Assembly (NCBI GenBank): GCA_903862955.1 | Contig: CAIPAH010000030.1 | Coordinates: forward strand, 164,748 to 228,747 | Reading direction: 5' to 3' | Length of the DNA: 64,000 bases | Source: an uncultured Opitutia bacterium | GTDB lineage: Bacteria > Verrucomicrobiota > Verrucomicrobiia > Opitutales > Opitutaceae | Shown: positions 18,266 through 27,639 of the stretch, one piece after another | Position numbering within the stretch: position 1 is the first letter of the stretch | How the letters are laid out: each line of letters begins with the position of its first letter | Notes under the pieces: model-generated | Told to the model about the DNA's origin: nothing | The model's database searches: none | What the model saw: the letters and a program-made list of their open reading frames with translations, nothing else | Made by a program: the position numbers and the translations under genes

Positions 18266-19306
18266 ATGCTCATTGCCGACATCGCCCTGCGGGCCAAGGT
18301 CTCCCCGGCCACGGTCTCCCGCGTAATCAATCAGCCGCACCTCGTCGCGCCCGACCGGCTCGCCCGCGTGCAAGCGGTCATGACGGCCGTCAATTACGTG
18401 CCGACGCCGCTCCACCGCCGCCGCGGTCCCAAGTCGCGGCTGGCCACGCCCAAGAAGATCGCCGTGTGGTTCGTCGGCGCGAAAAAGACGTCCAGCCTCA
18501 ATTGGTTTCAGGACCAATTGCTGCAGATTCAGCATTCCAACGAGCGCCAGCGCATAGAGTTAACTGTTATCGTCACGGACACCCCCGAGGAGCTCCCCCG
18601 CGCCTTGGCTGAACGCCAGGTGGACGGGGTGATCATCCAGGGCATGGAGCCGACCGCCTCCAGCCTGCAGAAGCTGGTGGGCCTGCCCAACGTCTGGTTC
18701 ATGACGCGCCGCAATGCCAATTACGCGGGCGATTTCGTCGAGCCCGACAACGAACTGAACGGCCGCATGGCGGCTGATTATTTGCATGCCCGTGGGCACA
18801 AGACCCTGGCGGTGATTTCCACGGATCCGGCCTACAGCGCCGTGGCGTGGCGCGTTAAATCGTTCGGCGAACGCGCGAAGGAACTCGGGCTCACGGTGCA
18901 CAACATCCTCGGCAAGGCCAAACCCGGGGTCAGCTACCTCGAGATCGCCCCCATGCATGAGGAGAGCGACAGCTTGGTCCGTCGCATGATGCAGACCTCC
19001 CCCCGCCCCACCGGGCTCTACATGCCGGTCGATCATTTTTGCGGCTCGCTGTTCCGTTCCCTCCGGCAGGTTGGCCTGAAATCCGAGCGCGATTTCGAGG
19101 CGGTCCTGGGCAACTACAACCCGGTCATCTACCACAATCTCGACCATTTGCCCGCCGCCCTGAACATCAACCTCCCCTCCCTGGTGCGCAAAGTGGTGGA
19201 CCACCTCGTCTGGCGGATCGAAAATCCCACCGCCATTGGCCGCGTCGGCATTACGATTGCCCCCACTCTCGTGACCGTGAGCCACGGCAAACATGCGATC
19301 CTTTGA
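18266..19306 (+). CDS. LacI-family transcriptional regulator
   Basis: 346 residues. The helix-turn-helix is at the very N-terminus (IADIALRAKVSPATVSRVIN), followed by the hinge (VPTPLHRRR) and a periplasmic-binding-like sensor domain (DGVIIQG near residue 120; DNELNGRMAADYLHARGH near 160). The hinge is Arg-rich and lacks the usual LxRG wording. It lies between the TIM-barrel isomerase and the TonB receptor, all on the plus strand, with the glycosidase operon divergent. It most likely represses these genes until an arabinose-, rhamnose- or oligosaccharide-derived inducer binds. TGAAA/TTTCA palindromes upstream are candidate binding sites. Confidence 0.9.
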   Translation: MLIADIALRAKVSPATVSRVINQPHLVAPDRLARVQAVMTAVNYVPTPLHRRRGPKSRLATPKKIAVWFVGAKKTSSLNWFQDQLLQIQHSNERQRIELTVIVTDTPEELPRALAERQVDGVIIQGMEPTASSLQKLVGLPNVWFMTRRNANYAGDFVEPDNELNGRMAADYLHARGHKTLAVISTDPAYSAVAWRVKSFGERAKELGLTVHNILGKAKPGVSYLEIAPMHEESDSLVRRMMQTSPRPTGLYMPVDHFCGSLFRSLRQVGLKSERDFEAVLGNYNPVIYHNLDHLPAALNINLPSLVRKVVDHLVWRIENPTAIGRVGITIAPTLVTVSHGKHAIL

Positions 19307-19554
19307 ACATTCATAACTTTCAGAAAAGTATCGCTTGCTAAAGTCCGCCCGTTTTCTTGCTCTTTACCACGTTTTGACCGGTATCACCCCCATGACTGGC
19401 TACCCCCTGCGGCATTATTTCCAGCGCCCCCGGACGGCTGTGCAATTTTTCTAATGCTTGGCATAAGCGTTTGATCGCTTTCTCCCTTTCCCGACTTTTG
19501 GACCGGCTCACCCCGGGTCAAAACCGGAAACTACAAACCACCCCCATACAACGA

Positions 19555-22500
19555 ATGAAATCAGAACCCAGCTACCAAATGCACAGGACCAGCAAATACC
19601 TGGTCTCCTGTTTGGCTGCTCTGGTGGCAGTGTCGTCGCCCGCTTTGCGAGCCGCCGACACTGACACGACAAAAGCAACGACCACTACAACGACCACCAC
19701 GACCACGACGCCGACAGCTGCTGCCGTCGCCTCGGACGAGGGGGTCCAAACCATGTCCCCGTTCACTGTCACCAGTGAAAAGGACAATGGCTACCTGAAG
19801 ACCAATTCTGCTACCGCTACCCGTATCGGCATGGAGGTGCAGCGCACCCCCCTGGCCATTGAAATCAAATCGGCCGAGTTCCTGGCTGACACGAACTCGC
19901 AGACCCTCACGGACATCCTTCGCTACTCGTCGTCTGGTTCGGGTGACAACTCGTTCCTGATGGCCCGCCCTGCGAACGGCGCGACTCCGGTCGGCACGTT
20001 CACGATGCGCGGTTTCCAGATCAACACGATGCTGCGTAACGGCGTGAAACGTTACACCGCCTTCAACGTTGATTCCGTCGAGCGCGTCGAACTCATCAAG
20101 GGCCCGGCGGCCTTGTTCTTCGGTAACGGCGCCCCCGGCGGCGTTATCAATTACATCACCAAGGAGCCCGTGTTTGCCCGCATCCCGACGACCATTTCCT
20201 ACGTCACGGGCACGGACCATAAGCGCAAGTGGCTCATCGATCACAACACGATGTTCTCCAACAAGGCGGCGATGCGCGTCATCCTCGTTTCCCAAAACGA
20301 CGGTGGCCAGCGCCGGTTTGAATACCTGAAGAACAACAGCGTGACCGGCGGCCTGACCCTCGTTCCGTTCGACAGCGGCAAGCTCCGCATCACGGCCGAC
20401 GCCGAGTGGACCGACCAGAAGTACAACTTCTCCCGTTCGACGGAGTGGTTCTACCCGGACGCGTGGTTCACCGCCTATCAGAACACGCAGACCAGCCCGT
20501 CTGACGCTTCCCTCGTCGCCCTTGAAAACGGCGCGGTGAAGAACGGCTTCAACCTCGCGGGCAACGCCGTCGGCAGCGCCGGCGCCGCCGCCCTCATGGC
20601 CAGCCGCTATGTCATCGTCGGTGGTTACGGCAACTGGGGTAATGACAACCGTGCCGCCACGGGCAATTACACCCTGCCCAACTACACCCGCATCGATCGC
20701 GGTGCCTACTACCTGAATGCCGCTGGCGTGCGTATCCACGACACGGGCTTCAACTGGGACGCTCGCGGTGCTTTCAATCATGACTACGTGAACACCACGG
20801 ACGTCGTTGTTGAAATCTCGCCCTTCGACTGGGTCGACGGCCGCTATGTCGTCACGGTTGATAACAACCGCTACGACTCCATCGAAGGTGGCTACTCCCC
20901 CTACGGTGACGGTCGCCGGTTCAACTCGTTCGGTGGCGTCGGCGGCAACAGCGCCGGCTACTACCTGAAGTCCACGGATCACCAGTTCGACTTGATCTTC
21001 AAGAAGGACTTCTGGGGCCTGAAGAACAAGGTCCTGATCGGTGGCACCTTCCGCGAGGCTCTGCAGCAGTACAACGCCCAGTCGTTCACGTACTACGGCC
21101 AGATCCCCGGCGCCTCCAATGGTATCGCGAACCCCGGCGGCATCTACACCGGTGGCTCGCTCACGCTCGGCAACGTCCCGCACGTGCCGGTCAACCAGGT
21201 TATCCGTGACCGTTTCGGCAACATCCAGACGCCCGTGCAGGTCTTCAGCGAATGGGATCCGGGTTATCAGGTTCAGCCTGACATCAAGCCCCTGTTCGTC
21301 ATCGACCGTAACGAGCTCGACGGTTACTACTACCAGGAGCAGGCCGGTTACATCAACTACCAGGGCCAGGCCTTCGATGATCGTCTGACGATCCTTGCCG
21401 GCGTCCGCCGCGAAATGCACCGGGATAGCGGTCAGTATCTGACCGACAACTTCCCGTACTACTCGCCGCCGCCCACGGCCTACTACGACACGGCGACCTA
21501 TCCTGCCAGTGTGTGGGGTCAGGATCCGGCCTACGCTGGTGACCGCGACGGTGAACACTCGCGCATCGCCGGTACCTCCTGGATGGTGGGTCTCTCGTAC
21601 CAGATTAAGAAGGACATCAACATCTACGTCTCGACGAGCAAGATCTACAATCGTAACGGCGCGACCAACGCGGGCGGCTTCTCTACGCTGTCTGTCCCGC
21701 AGTGGTACGCCGCGGCCCAAGCCTACCTCGGCTCCCTGCCGGGCGGCAATGCGGCCAATCCGTTCGTGTACAACGGCCATACGCTCAACAGCGTGAACGA
21801 CCTGTTCGCCGCGCTGCACGCCAACGGTGCTGACGTCCTGATCAAGCCCGAGACCGGTCGTAACTCCGAAATCGGTGTGAAGACCTCGCTCTGGGACAAC
21901 AAGCTCGTGAGCACGTTCTCAGTGTTCCACATGTTCCGCGTCAATCGCCGCGTGGACGACACCAATGCCCAGAACATCGATGCGCTGAATTATACCAATA
22001 ATTACCAGTACTTCGGTGCGCCGGGCGCGTTCGTCAACCCGACTGGCTTCAACTTCTCCGGTGGCCGCCTGCTTCGCTGGCGCACCGTCGGTCAGAAGGA
22101 CGTCGTCGAGGGTGCGGACTTCGAGGTCACCTGGAGCCCGATCCGCAACTTCCAGTCCGTCATCAATGGCGCCTGGCTGTGGACCGCCCATACCGTCAAC
22201 GCCCCGACCGTCATCGCGCCCGGATCCGCGGCCTATAACGCGTTGGATCTCACCACGGTGGCTGGCAACAACACCAAGGTTAACTCGGACATCTACTACG
22301 GTGCCCGTCTGGAGAACGTGCCGGAATTCCGGCTCAACACGTTCAGCAAGTACACGATCACCGACGGCTTCCTCCACGGTATGTCCGTGGGCTTCGGCAC
22401 TCGCTACTCGTCCAAGATGGTCATCTCACGTGACGTCACGTGGAATCCGCTCAACGGCGGCTTCCAGTCTGGCAACTACCTCGTGTTCGACGGCCTGGTC

Positions 22501-22641
22501 AGCTACCCTTGGGAGCTGTCCGGCTACAAGATCACATCGACGGCCAGCGTGCAGAACATCGCCGACAAGCTGTACTTCGAGGGTGGCGTCGTCGCCTCCC
22601 CTGGTCGCCAGCTGTTCATCACGAATACGCTGAGCTTCTAA
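19555..22641 (+). CDS. TonB-dependent outer-membrane receptor
   Basis: 1028 residues from the ATG at 19555 (an ATG 24 bases later is also possible). A signal peptide ends near AALRA-ADT equivalents (SPALRAAD), followed by an odd run of eleven threonines, then a TonB-box-like VQTMSPFTVTSEKDNGY. The plug domain follows (LTDILRYSS, FTMRGFQ, VERVELIKGP, GGVINYITK) and a 22-strand barrel ending in a terminal aromatic (ITNTLSF). It imports large ligands across the outer membrane using TonB energy; beside this LacI gene and the glycosidases, a pectic oligosaccharide is likely. No SusD partner is present. Codons are more biased (many GGT and CGT) than in neighbours, fitting high expression. A 13-bp terminator follows. 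Confidence 0.92.
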   Translation: MKSEPSYQMHRTSKYLVSCLAALVAVSSPALRAADTDTTKATTTTTTTTTTTPTAAAVASDEGVQTMSPFTVTSEKDNGYLKTNSATATRIGMEVQRTPLAIEIKSAEFLADTNSQTLTDILRYSSSGSGDNSFLMARPANGATPVGTFTMRGFQINTMLRNGVKRYTAFNVDSVERVELIKGPAALFFGNGAPGGVINYITKEPVFARIPTTISYVTGTDHKRKWLIDHNTMFSNKAAMRVILVSQNDGGQRRFEYLKNNSVTGGLTLVPFDSGKLRITADAEWTDQKYNFSRSTEWFYPDAWFTAYQNTQTSPSDASLVALENGAVKNGFNLAGNAVGSAGAAALMASRYVIVGGYGNWGNDNRAATGNYTLPNYTRIDRGAYYLNAAGVRIHDTGFNWDARGAFNHDYVNTTDVVVEISPFDWVDGRYVVTVDNNRYDSIEGGYSPYGDGRRFNSFGGVGGNSAGYYLKSTDHQFDLIFKKDFWGLKNKVLIGGTFREALQQYNAQSFTYYGQIPGASNGIANPGGIYTGGSLTLGNVPHVPVNQVIRDRFGNIQTPVQVFSEWDPGYQVQPDIKPLFVIDRNELDGYYYQEQAGYINYQGQAFDDRLTILAGVRREMHRDSGQYLTDNFPYYSPPPTAYYDTATYPASVWGQDPAYAGDRDGEHSRIAGTSWMVGLSYQIKKDINIYVSTSKIYNRNGATNAGGFSTLSVPQWYAAAQAYLGSLPGGNAANPFVYNGHTLNSVNDLFAALHANGADVLIKPETGRNSEIGVKTSLWDNKLVSTFSVFHMFRVNRRVDDTNAQNIDALNYTNNYQYFGAPGAFVNPTGFNFSGGRLLRWRTVGQKDVVEGADFEVTWSPIRNFQSVINGAWLWTAHTVNAPTVIAPGSAAYNALDLTTVAGNNTKVNSDIYYGARLENVPEFRLNTFSKYTITDGFLHGMSVGFGTRYSSKMVISRDVTWNPLNGGFQSGNYLVFDGLVSYPWELSGYKITSTASVQNIADKLYFEGGVVASPGRQLFITNTLSF

Positions 22642-22668
22642 TCTAGAAGTCCAACAGCGCCTTCCTTC

Positions 22669-22703
22669 AAAGGGCGGAGACGAAAGTCTCCGCCCTTTTT
22701 CTT
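22669..22703 (+). terminator. Intrinsic terminator after the TonB receptor gene
   Basis: A perfect 13-bp stem (22669-22681 with 22686-22698) closed by a GAAA tetraloop is followed by a T-rich run. It lies 27 bases after the receptor stop codon. Confidence 0.95.
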
Positions 22704-22717
22704 TTTGCCGGACCGAG

Positions 22718-23275
22718 GTGCCCGGCGCCAATCTGGCTTGGGGGGCGCCCGGCCCGGACGGCCGGTTTCCCCTCTCGCGCGTATCAACTCTTGTGCAACC
22801 CTCGTCTCCTCCATCGTTCTGGCAGCGCCGCGTCATCGCGCCCATCCGGGGACTGCTGACGCAGGGCGTCACCCCCGACAGGATCGCTCTCACCTTCGCG
22901 GTGGGCACCGCCTGCTCCCTGCTGCCCTTCCTGGGCTTCACCTCGCTGCTCAACCTCGGGGTCGGCCTCTGGCTGCGGCTCAACCAACCGATCCTGCAAA
23001 CCCTGAACCAGATCCTCGGCCCCCTGCAGCTGGGGCTCATCCTGGTCTATGTGCGGGTCGGCGAAAAAATCTGGGGCGCCCTACCCATGCCGCTGTCGGT
23101 CCCCACGCTGATCCATTCCTTCCGGGACAATCCCGCCGCCTTCCTGCAGCGCTTTGGCTGGACCGGCGTGCACGCCGCCACCGCCTGGTTGATCAGCGTG
23201 CCGTTTCTGGTGGCCGGAATCTACTACCTTCTGCGGCCGCTGCTCCGGAAATTCTCCCGCCAGCGGGTCGCCTGA
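22718..23275 (+). CDS. DUF2062 membrane protein
   Basis: 185 residues from the ATG at 22718; a GTG at 22793 would give 161 residues starting just before FWQRRV and fits the family length (about 150-170) better. Features of DUF2062 are present: amphipathic start, LTFAVGTACSLLPFLGFTSLLN, LNQILGPLQ and a second hydrophobic region VHAATAWLISVPFLVAGIYYL. The family is found as stand-alone small membrane proteins and fused to glycosyltransferases; its function is unknown. It follows the receptor terminator, so it probably has its own promoter, and may be co-transcribed with the cytochrome gene 78 bases downstream. Confidence 0.75.
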   Translation: MPGANLAWGAPGPDGRFPLSRVSTLVQPSSPPSFWQRRVIAPIRGLLTQGVTPDRIALTFAVGTACSLLPFLGFTSLLNLGVGLWLRLNQPILQTLNQILGPLQLGLILVYVRVGEKIWGALPMPLSVPTLIHSFRDNPAAFLQRFGWTGVHAATAWLISVPFLVAGIYYLLRPLLRKFSRQRVA

Positions 23276-23353
23276 GGACTCGTCTGCCGGCGCGTTGGGT
23301 GGAGACGTGGAATATGCTTTTCAACGACTACCCGCGCCGGATGATGACCGGTC

Positions 23354-25297
23354 GTGGCCTCGCCTCCGTCGCAACTTCCTTCCGGACGCCGTCGATTTTT
23401 CCCTTCCACCTGGCCCGGCCGCGCCGCGCTGGCGGGCGCCATTTGGACCGCAGGCATGGTGGTCCTGGTTCTCGTCCGCTCTGGCCAGTCCTCCGCCCCG
23501 CCGTCCAACCGGCCGGTCAAGGCCGCCGTCGCCGCCGACATGGTATCGTCCGATTCCTGCCGTTCCTGTCACCCGGGCAATTACGCCAGCTGGCACGCGT
23601 CGTTCCACCGCACGATGACGCAGGTCGCGGAACCCGCCAACTTCGCCACCAAGATGGACGGGCTGGAGTTCACGCATAACGGCCTCGATTACCGCGTGGA
23701 CCGCGCCAACCACGCCTATCGCGTCTTCACCAAACGCTCCGGCACGCCCGCGTCCGATTACACCGAGCCCCGGCAGATCGTCCTCCTCACCGGCTCGCAC
23801 ACCGTCCAGGTCTACTGGCTGGAAACCGGCGACGGCCGCACCGTGGGCCAATTCCCCTTCGCCTACCTCATCGGGGAAAAACGCTGGGCCCCCGTGAAGG
23901 ACACGTTTCTCACGCCGCCCGACCCCGGCGATCTCTACGGCAAGGGCGAGTGGAACAACACCTGCATGAATTGCCACGTCACGCAGCCCGTGGCCCGGCC
24001 GATCGCCGGCGGCAATTCGGGCACGTTTGACTCGAAGGTCGGTGAGTTCGGCATCGCCTGCGAGGCGTGCCACAGCGGCGGACGCGAACACATCGCGCTC
24101 AACCGCAGCCCGGTCCGCCGCTTTGTGCTGCACCTCGCCGGACGCAACGACCCCACCATCGTCAACCCAGCGCGCCTGTCCGGACCCGAGTCGTCGCTCG
24201 TCTGCGGGCAGTGCCACAGCATCTGGGCATTCAAAACCGAGGCCGACGCCATGGTCTACGTCCACGACGGTGCCCAATACCGCCCCGGCCAGAAGGAAAT
24301 CGACCGGCGCTGGATCGCGCAGCCGAAGGGCACCGACCATCCCGACGAGCGCGCGGCCCTCGACCGGAACGACCCGCATTTCTTTGACGACACGTTCTGG
24401 CCCGACGGGCAAATCCGCGTCATCGGCCGCGAGTTCAACAGTGTCTCCGCCTCGCCTTGCTTCACCGGCGGGAAATATTCCTGCCTTTCCTGCCACGAGC
24501 TTCATCCCGCGAAGACCGACCCGGCCTCCCTCGCGGCGTGGGCCAGCTCCGGCCAGCTCAAGCCCGGCATGGAGACCAACCAGGCCTGCCTCCAGTGCCA
24601 CACGTCGTTCGCCAAGGTCGCCACCCTGACCGCCCACACGCACCACGCGGCCGACTCGGCCGGCAGCAGTTGCTACAACTGCCACATGCCGCGCACGATC
24701 TACGGCCTCCTCAAGGCCACGCGCAGCCACCAGATCGCGTCGCCCTCCGCCCATGAAACCTCCGACATGGGCCGCCTCAACGCCTGCAATCTCTGCCACC
24801 TCGACCAGCCCTTGGCCTGGACCGCCGCCAAACTCCAGGAATGGTATGGCCAGCGCCCGCCGCCCGCGCTCGACGCCGACGACCGCGAACTCGCCACCGG
24901 CGCGAAGTGGATCCTGCAAGGCGACGCCCGCCAGCGCTCCCTCATCGCCCTCAGCATGGGCTGGGAGCCCGTCCAGAAGGCTGCCGGCCGCGAATGGTTC
25001 TATCCCTATCTGATCTTCGAGCTCAACGATCCCTACTCTGCCGTCCGCTACGGCGCGTGGAAATCACTGCGCACGCTGCCCGGTTTCATCGACTACAAAT
25101 TCGACTACACCGCCGACGACGCGCAGCAAAAGGAAGCCGTCGCCACCCAGTATCGCAAATGGTGGTTCGAAACCCGGCAGGCCAACGGCGGTTACCGCGC
25201 GCAGACCATCCTCGAGCCTTCCGGCATTTTCCACCAGGAGACGTTCGACCGCCTCCTCGACCACCGGGACAACAAGAAGATCACTGTGGTCGAGTAA
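23354..25297 (+). CDS. Membrane-anchored octahaem c-type cytochrome
   Basis: 647 residues. One membrane segment (about residues 26-42, AGAIWTAGMVVLVLV) anchors a large exported part with eight CxxCH haem sites: CRSCH, CMNCH, CEACH, CGQCH, CLSCH, CLQCH, CYNCH and CNLCH, spaced over residues 68-480. A helical tail of about 170 residues without haem sites follows, with HEAT-like wording (YSAVRYGAWKSLRTLP). The layout resembles cytochrome c554/NrfA-related multihaem proteins with C-terminal repeats that are frequent in Verrucomicrobia and Planctomycetes. A redox role in the periplasm is clear; the substrate is not. No CxxCK nitrite-reductase site is present. Confidence 0.88.
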   Translation: MASPPSQLPSGRRRFFPSTWPGRAALAGAIWTAGMVVLVLVRSGQSSAPPSNRPVKAAVAADMVSSDSCRSCHPGNYASWHASFHRTMTQVAEPANFATKMDGLEFTHNGLDYRVDRANHAYRVFTKRSGTPASDYTEPRQIVLLTGSHTVQVYWLETGDGRTVGQFPFAYLIGEKRWAPVKDTFLTPPDPGDLYGKGEWNNTCMNCHVTQPVARPIAGGNSGTFDSKVGEFGIACEACHSGGREHIALNRSPVRRFVLHLAGRNDPTIVNPARLSGPESSLVCGQCHSIWAFKTEADAMVYVHDGAQYRPGQKEIDRRWIAQPKGTDHPDERAALDRNDPHFFDDTFWPDGQIRVIGREFNSVSASPCFTGGKYSCLSCHELHPAKTDPASLAAWASSGQLKPGMETNQACLQCHTSFAKVATLTAHTHHAADSAGSSCYNCHMPRTIYGLLKATRSHQIASPSAHETSDMGRLNACNLCHLDQPLAWTAAKLQEWYGQRPPPALDADDRELATGAKWILQGDARQRSLIALSMGWEPVQKAAGREWFYPYLIFELNDPYSAVRYGAWKSLRTLPGFIDYKFDYTADDAQQKEAVATQYRKWWFETRQANGGYRAQTILEPSGIFHQETFDRLLDHRDNKKITVVE

Positions 25298-25304
25298 TGG
25301 CGCC

Positions 25305-27365
25305 TTATCGGCCGCGCTCGCGCAGCAACTCAAGGCGGTCGAGGTTGTCGCGCGCCTCGGCGAAGTCCGGCTTCAACCGCAGCGTCTCCTCGTATTGCGC
25401 CCGCGCCTCGTCAAGGCGGCCGAGTTGCAGCAGGGCGTTGCCGAGGTTGTTGTGCGCCTCGGCAAAATCCGGCCGGAGCCGCACAACTTCCGCATACTGC
25501 TCGGCCGCCTCGGAAAACCGCCGCAGAGCGAACAGCGCGTAGCCAAGATTGAAACGGGCCGGAATCGAACCGGGATTCAGCCGCACCGCCGCCGCGAAGT
25601 GAGCCTGCGCGTCGTCCATCCGTCCAAGGCGGCTCAGCACGTTGCCGAGCCCGAATTCCAGCGCGGGATTGCCGGGCTGGAGCCGCAGGGCCCGCTGGTA
25701 GTGGTCCACGGCCTCGGCCTCGCGCCCCATGCGCGCGAGCGTCTCCGCCAGCATCTGCCGCGCCTCTCCGGAATCCGGCCGGAGTTGCACCGCGGTCCCG
25801 AGGTGCGCCAGCGCCTCAGCGTTCCGGCCGAGCTGCGCCAGCACCCCGGCCAGGACGAAATGCGCCTCGAAATAGGTCGGCCGCAGCCGCACGGCCTCCT
25901 CCAGGTGCGGCAGCGCCTCGGTGGGGCGGGACTGCCGGAACAGGACGTTCCCTAGGTTGTTTTGCGCGTCGGGATAGTCGGGCTTGAGTCGCACCGCCTC
26001 TTCGAGGTAGGGCACCGCCTCCGCATTGCGGCCTTCCATGGCGAGCAGACAGCCAAGGGTCGTCTGCGCGCGCGGGTTGTCGGGCACCTCCGCCACCGTG
26101 AGCGCCCAAAGGTGCATGGCGCTCGAGTAGTCCTCGTTGCGCCGCGCCGTCCACCAACCCGCCACGATGGCCAGGCCCACGCACAGCGGCATCACTCGCC
26201 GGCCTAGCCAGCGGTATCCCGCCAGCACGGCCAGCACGACCACCGTCGCCAGCGACAGATACATCCGTTTCTCCGCGAGCGTTTGCGTGATGATCGGGAC
26301 GATGCTCGAGCTGGGCGCGAGGATGGCGAAGAACCAGAAGCCCACGAACCCGAGCGGCGGCCGGCGGACCAGGGCCCAGCAAGTGCCCGCGACCAGCGCG
26401 ACCAGGATTGCCGCCTGCCACCACACTTCGGCCAGCCGATGCGCGATCGTCATGCCGTAATCCACCACCAGCGGACTCGGCCAAAGCGCCAACCGCAGAT
26501 AGAGCAGGATCCCGCGGCATTGCGTCAGGGCATAGAGCCACGCGCTGGCCGCCGGGTCGTCGCTGGCCGCCCCTCCGCGGTTGTAGGAACCGGCGACGAG
26601 CCAGGCAAGCAACAGCCAGGTGGCCGCGAGGGCGACGTAGAGTTTCCACCGCTCCCGCCACGCCGCGCGGAAACTTCCCGCCACGAAGGTGCGGTCATAG
26701 AGCAGCAACATCACCGGCGCCGACACCATCGTTTCCTTCGCCGCCATCCCGAGCAGGCAGGTGGCCACGATGAAAATCCGCCAGCGCCGCGGGTGCGGCG
26801 ACTCCACCGACCGGATAAAGCCGTAGACGGTCAAGAGGTAGAGCATGCCCGTCAGCGACTCCGACCGGTAAATCACGCACGTCACCGCCTCCGTCAGCAG
26901 CGGATGCAGCGCCCACAGCAGCGTGATCGCCAGGGCCAGGGGAAGTGCCGCCGCGCCGTATCGCACCCGCAGTGGCGGCCGCAACAGCGTCCGCCGAATG
27001 ACCCCCAACAACGCCAGCGCGGCCACGGCGTGGATGAGGGTATTCATCACGTGATACCCCTTCACATCGTAGCCCCCGAGGGCGTAATTGACCGCCAGCG
27101 AAAGATTCACCAGCGGCCGGCCCGCCGCGCCACTCGCGAACCAAGGGGGTGAAAGCACGTCCCCCAGCCGGTCGAGGTGCCGGATGGTCGGGTTCTGCAC
27201 GATGCCCAATAGGTCATCGAACACGAAGGGCGCCGCCCAGCTGTTCGCGTATGCCGCCGCCACCGCCAGCACGATGCCGTGCCCCGCGAGCCCAACGGCC
27301 CAGCGCGTCGCCCAGCCGCCCGCCGGCACTGCCGAGGGCCCTGAATTCGCCCGTAATCCAGCCAT
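25305..27365 (-). CDS. TMTC-like multispan membrane protein with C-terminal TPR repeats
   Basis: 686 residues from the ATG at 27365. The first 420 residues hold about ten membrane segments and the luminal-loop signature FVFDDLLGIVQNPTI followed by GRPLVNLSLAVNYALGG and AKETMVSAPVMLLLYD, as in eukaryotic TMTC proteins and PMT-like (GT-C) glycosyltransferases. From about residue 420 to the end are seven to eight 34-residue TPR units (A..LG..L...GR..EA...LEEAVRLKP). Bacterial homologues are not characterised; transfer of a lipid-linked sugar to protein or glycan is a reasonable guess. It is convergent with the octahaem cytochrome gene, with 7 bases between the stops. Confidence 0.82.
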   Translation of the reverse strand: MAGLRANSGPSAVPAGGWATRWAVGLAGHGIVLAVAAAYANSWAAPFVFDDLLGIVQNPTIRHLDRLGDVLSPPWFASGAAGRPLVNLSLAVNYALGGYDVKGYHVMNTLIHAVAALALLGVIRRTLLRPPLRVRYGAAALPLALAITLLWALHPLLTEAVTCVIYRSESLTGMLYLLTVYGFIRSVESPHPRRWRIFIVATCLLGMAAKETMVSAPVMLLLYDRTFVAGSFRAAWRERWKLYVALAATWLLLAWLVAGSYNRGGAASDDPAASAWLYALTQCRGILLYLRLALWPSPLVVDYGMTIAHRLAEVWWQAAILVALVAGTCWALVRRPPLGFVGFWFFAILAPSSSIVPIITQTLAEKRMYLSLATVVVLAVLAGYRWLGRRVMPLCVGLAIVAGWWTARRNEDYSSAMHLWALTVAEVPDNPRAQTTLGCLLAMEGRNAEAVPYLEEAVRLKPDYPDAQNNLGNVLFRQSRPTEALPHLEEAVRLRPTYFEAHFVLAGVLAQLGRNAEALAHLGTAVQLRPDSGEARQMLAETLARMGREAEAVDHYQRALRLQPGNPALEFGLGNVLSRLGRMDDAQAHFAAAVRLNPGSIPARFNLGYALFALRRFSEAAEQYAEVVRLRPDFAEAHNNLGNALLQLGRLDEARAQYEETLRLKPDFAEARDNLDRLELLRERGR

Positions 27366-27639
27366 GAGAATTTGCCGGGCAGCGTTGGCCGTGGCGTCGG
27401 CCCAGGCAAGGCACACTTGGCGGGATCCGTGACGCATCCGATCGGCCCTCAGCTGGATCGGGTTTTTCAGCGGCTGGCGTGGCCGTGTTGCCACCGCGAT
27501 ACCCATTCGAGTTGTCGGGTGAGGAGCTCTGCTTCGCTCTCTCCGGGAAATTTCACGCCCGGCCCGGCACTGGACACTGCGTGGGCTTCGCCCCATCTTT
27601 CCTTCTGGCCCAAAGTCCGGCCTTTATTTTTCCTGCAGC

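Noticed and set aside
19561..21819. 752-residue minus-strand frame opposite the TonB receptor
   Set aside because: Val/Asp/Arg-rich shadow without motifs; the plus strand is an unambiguous TonB receptor.
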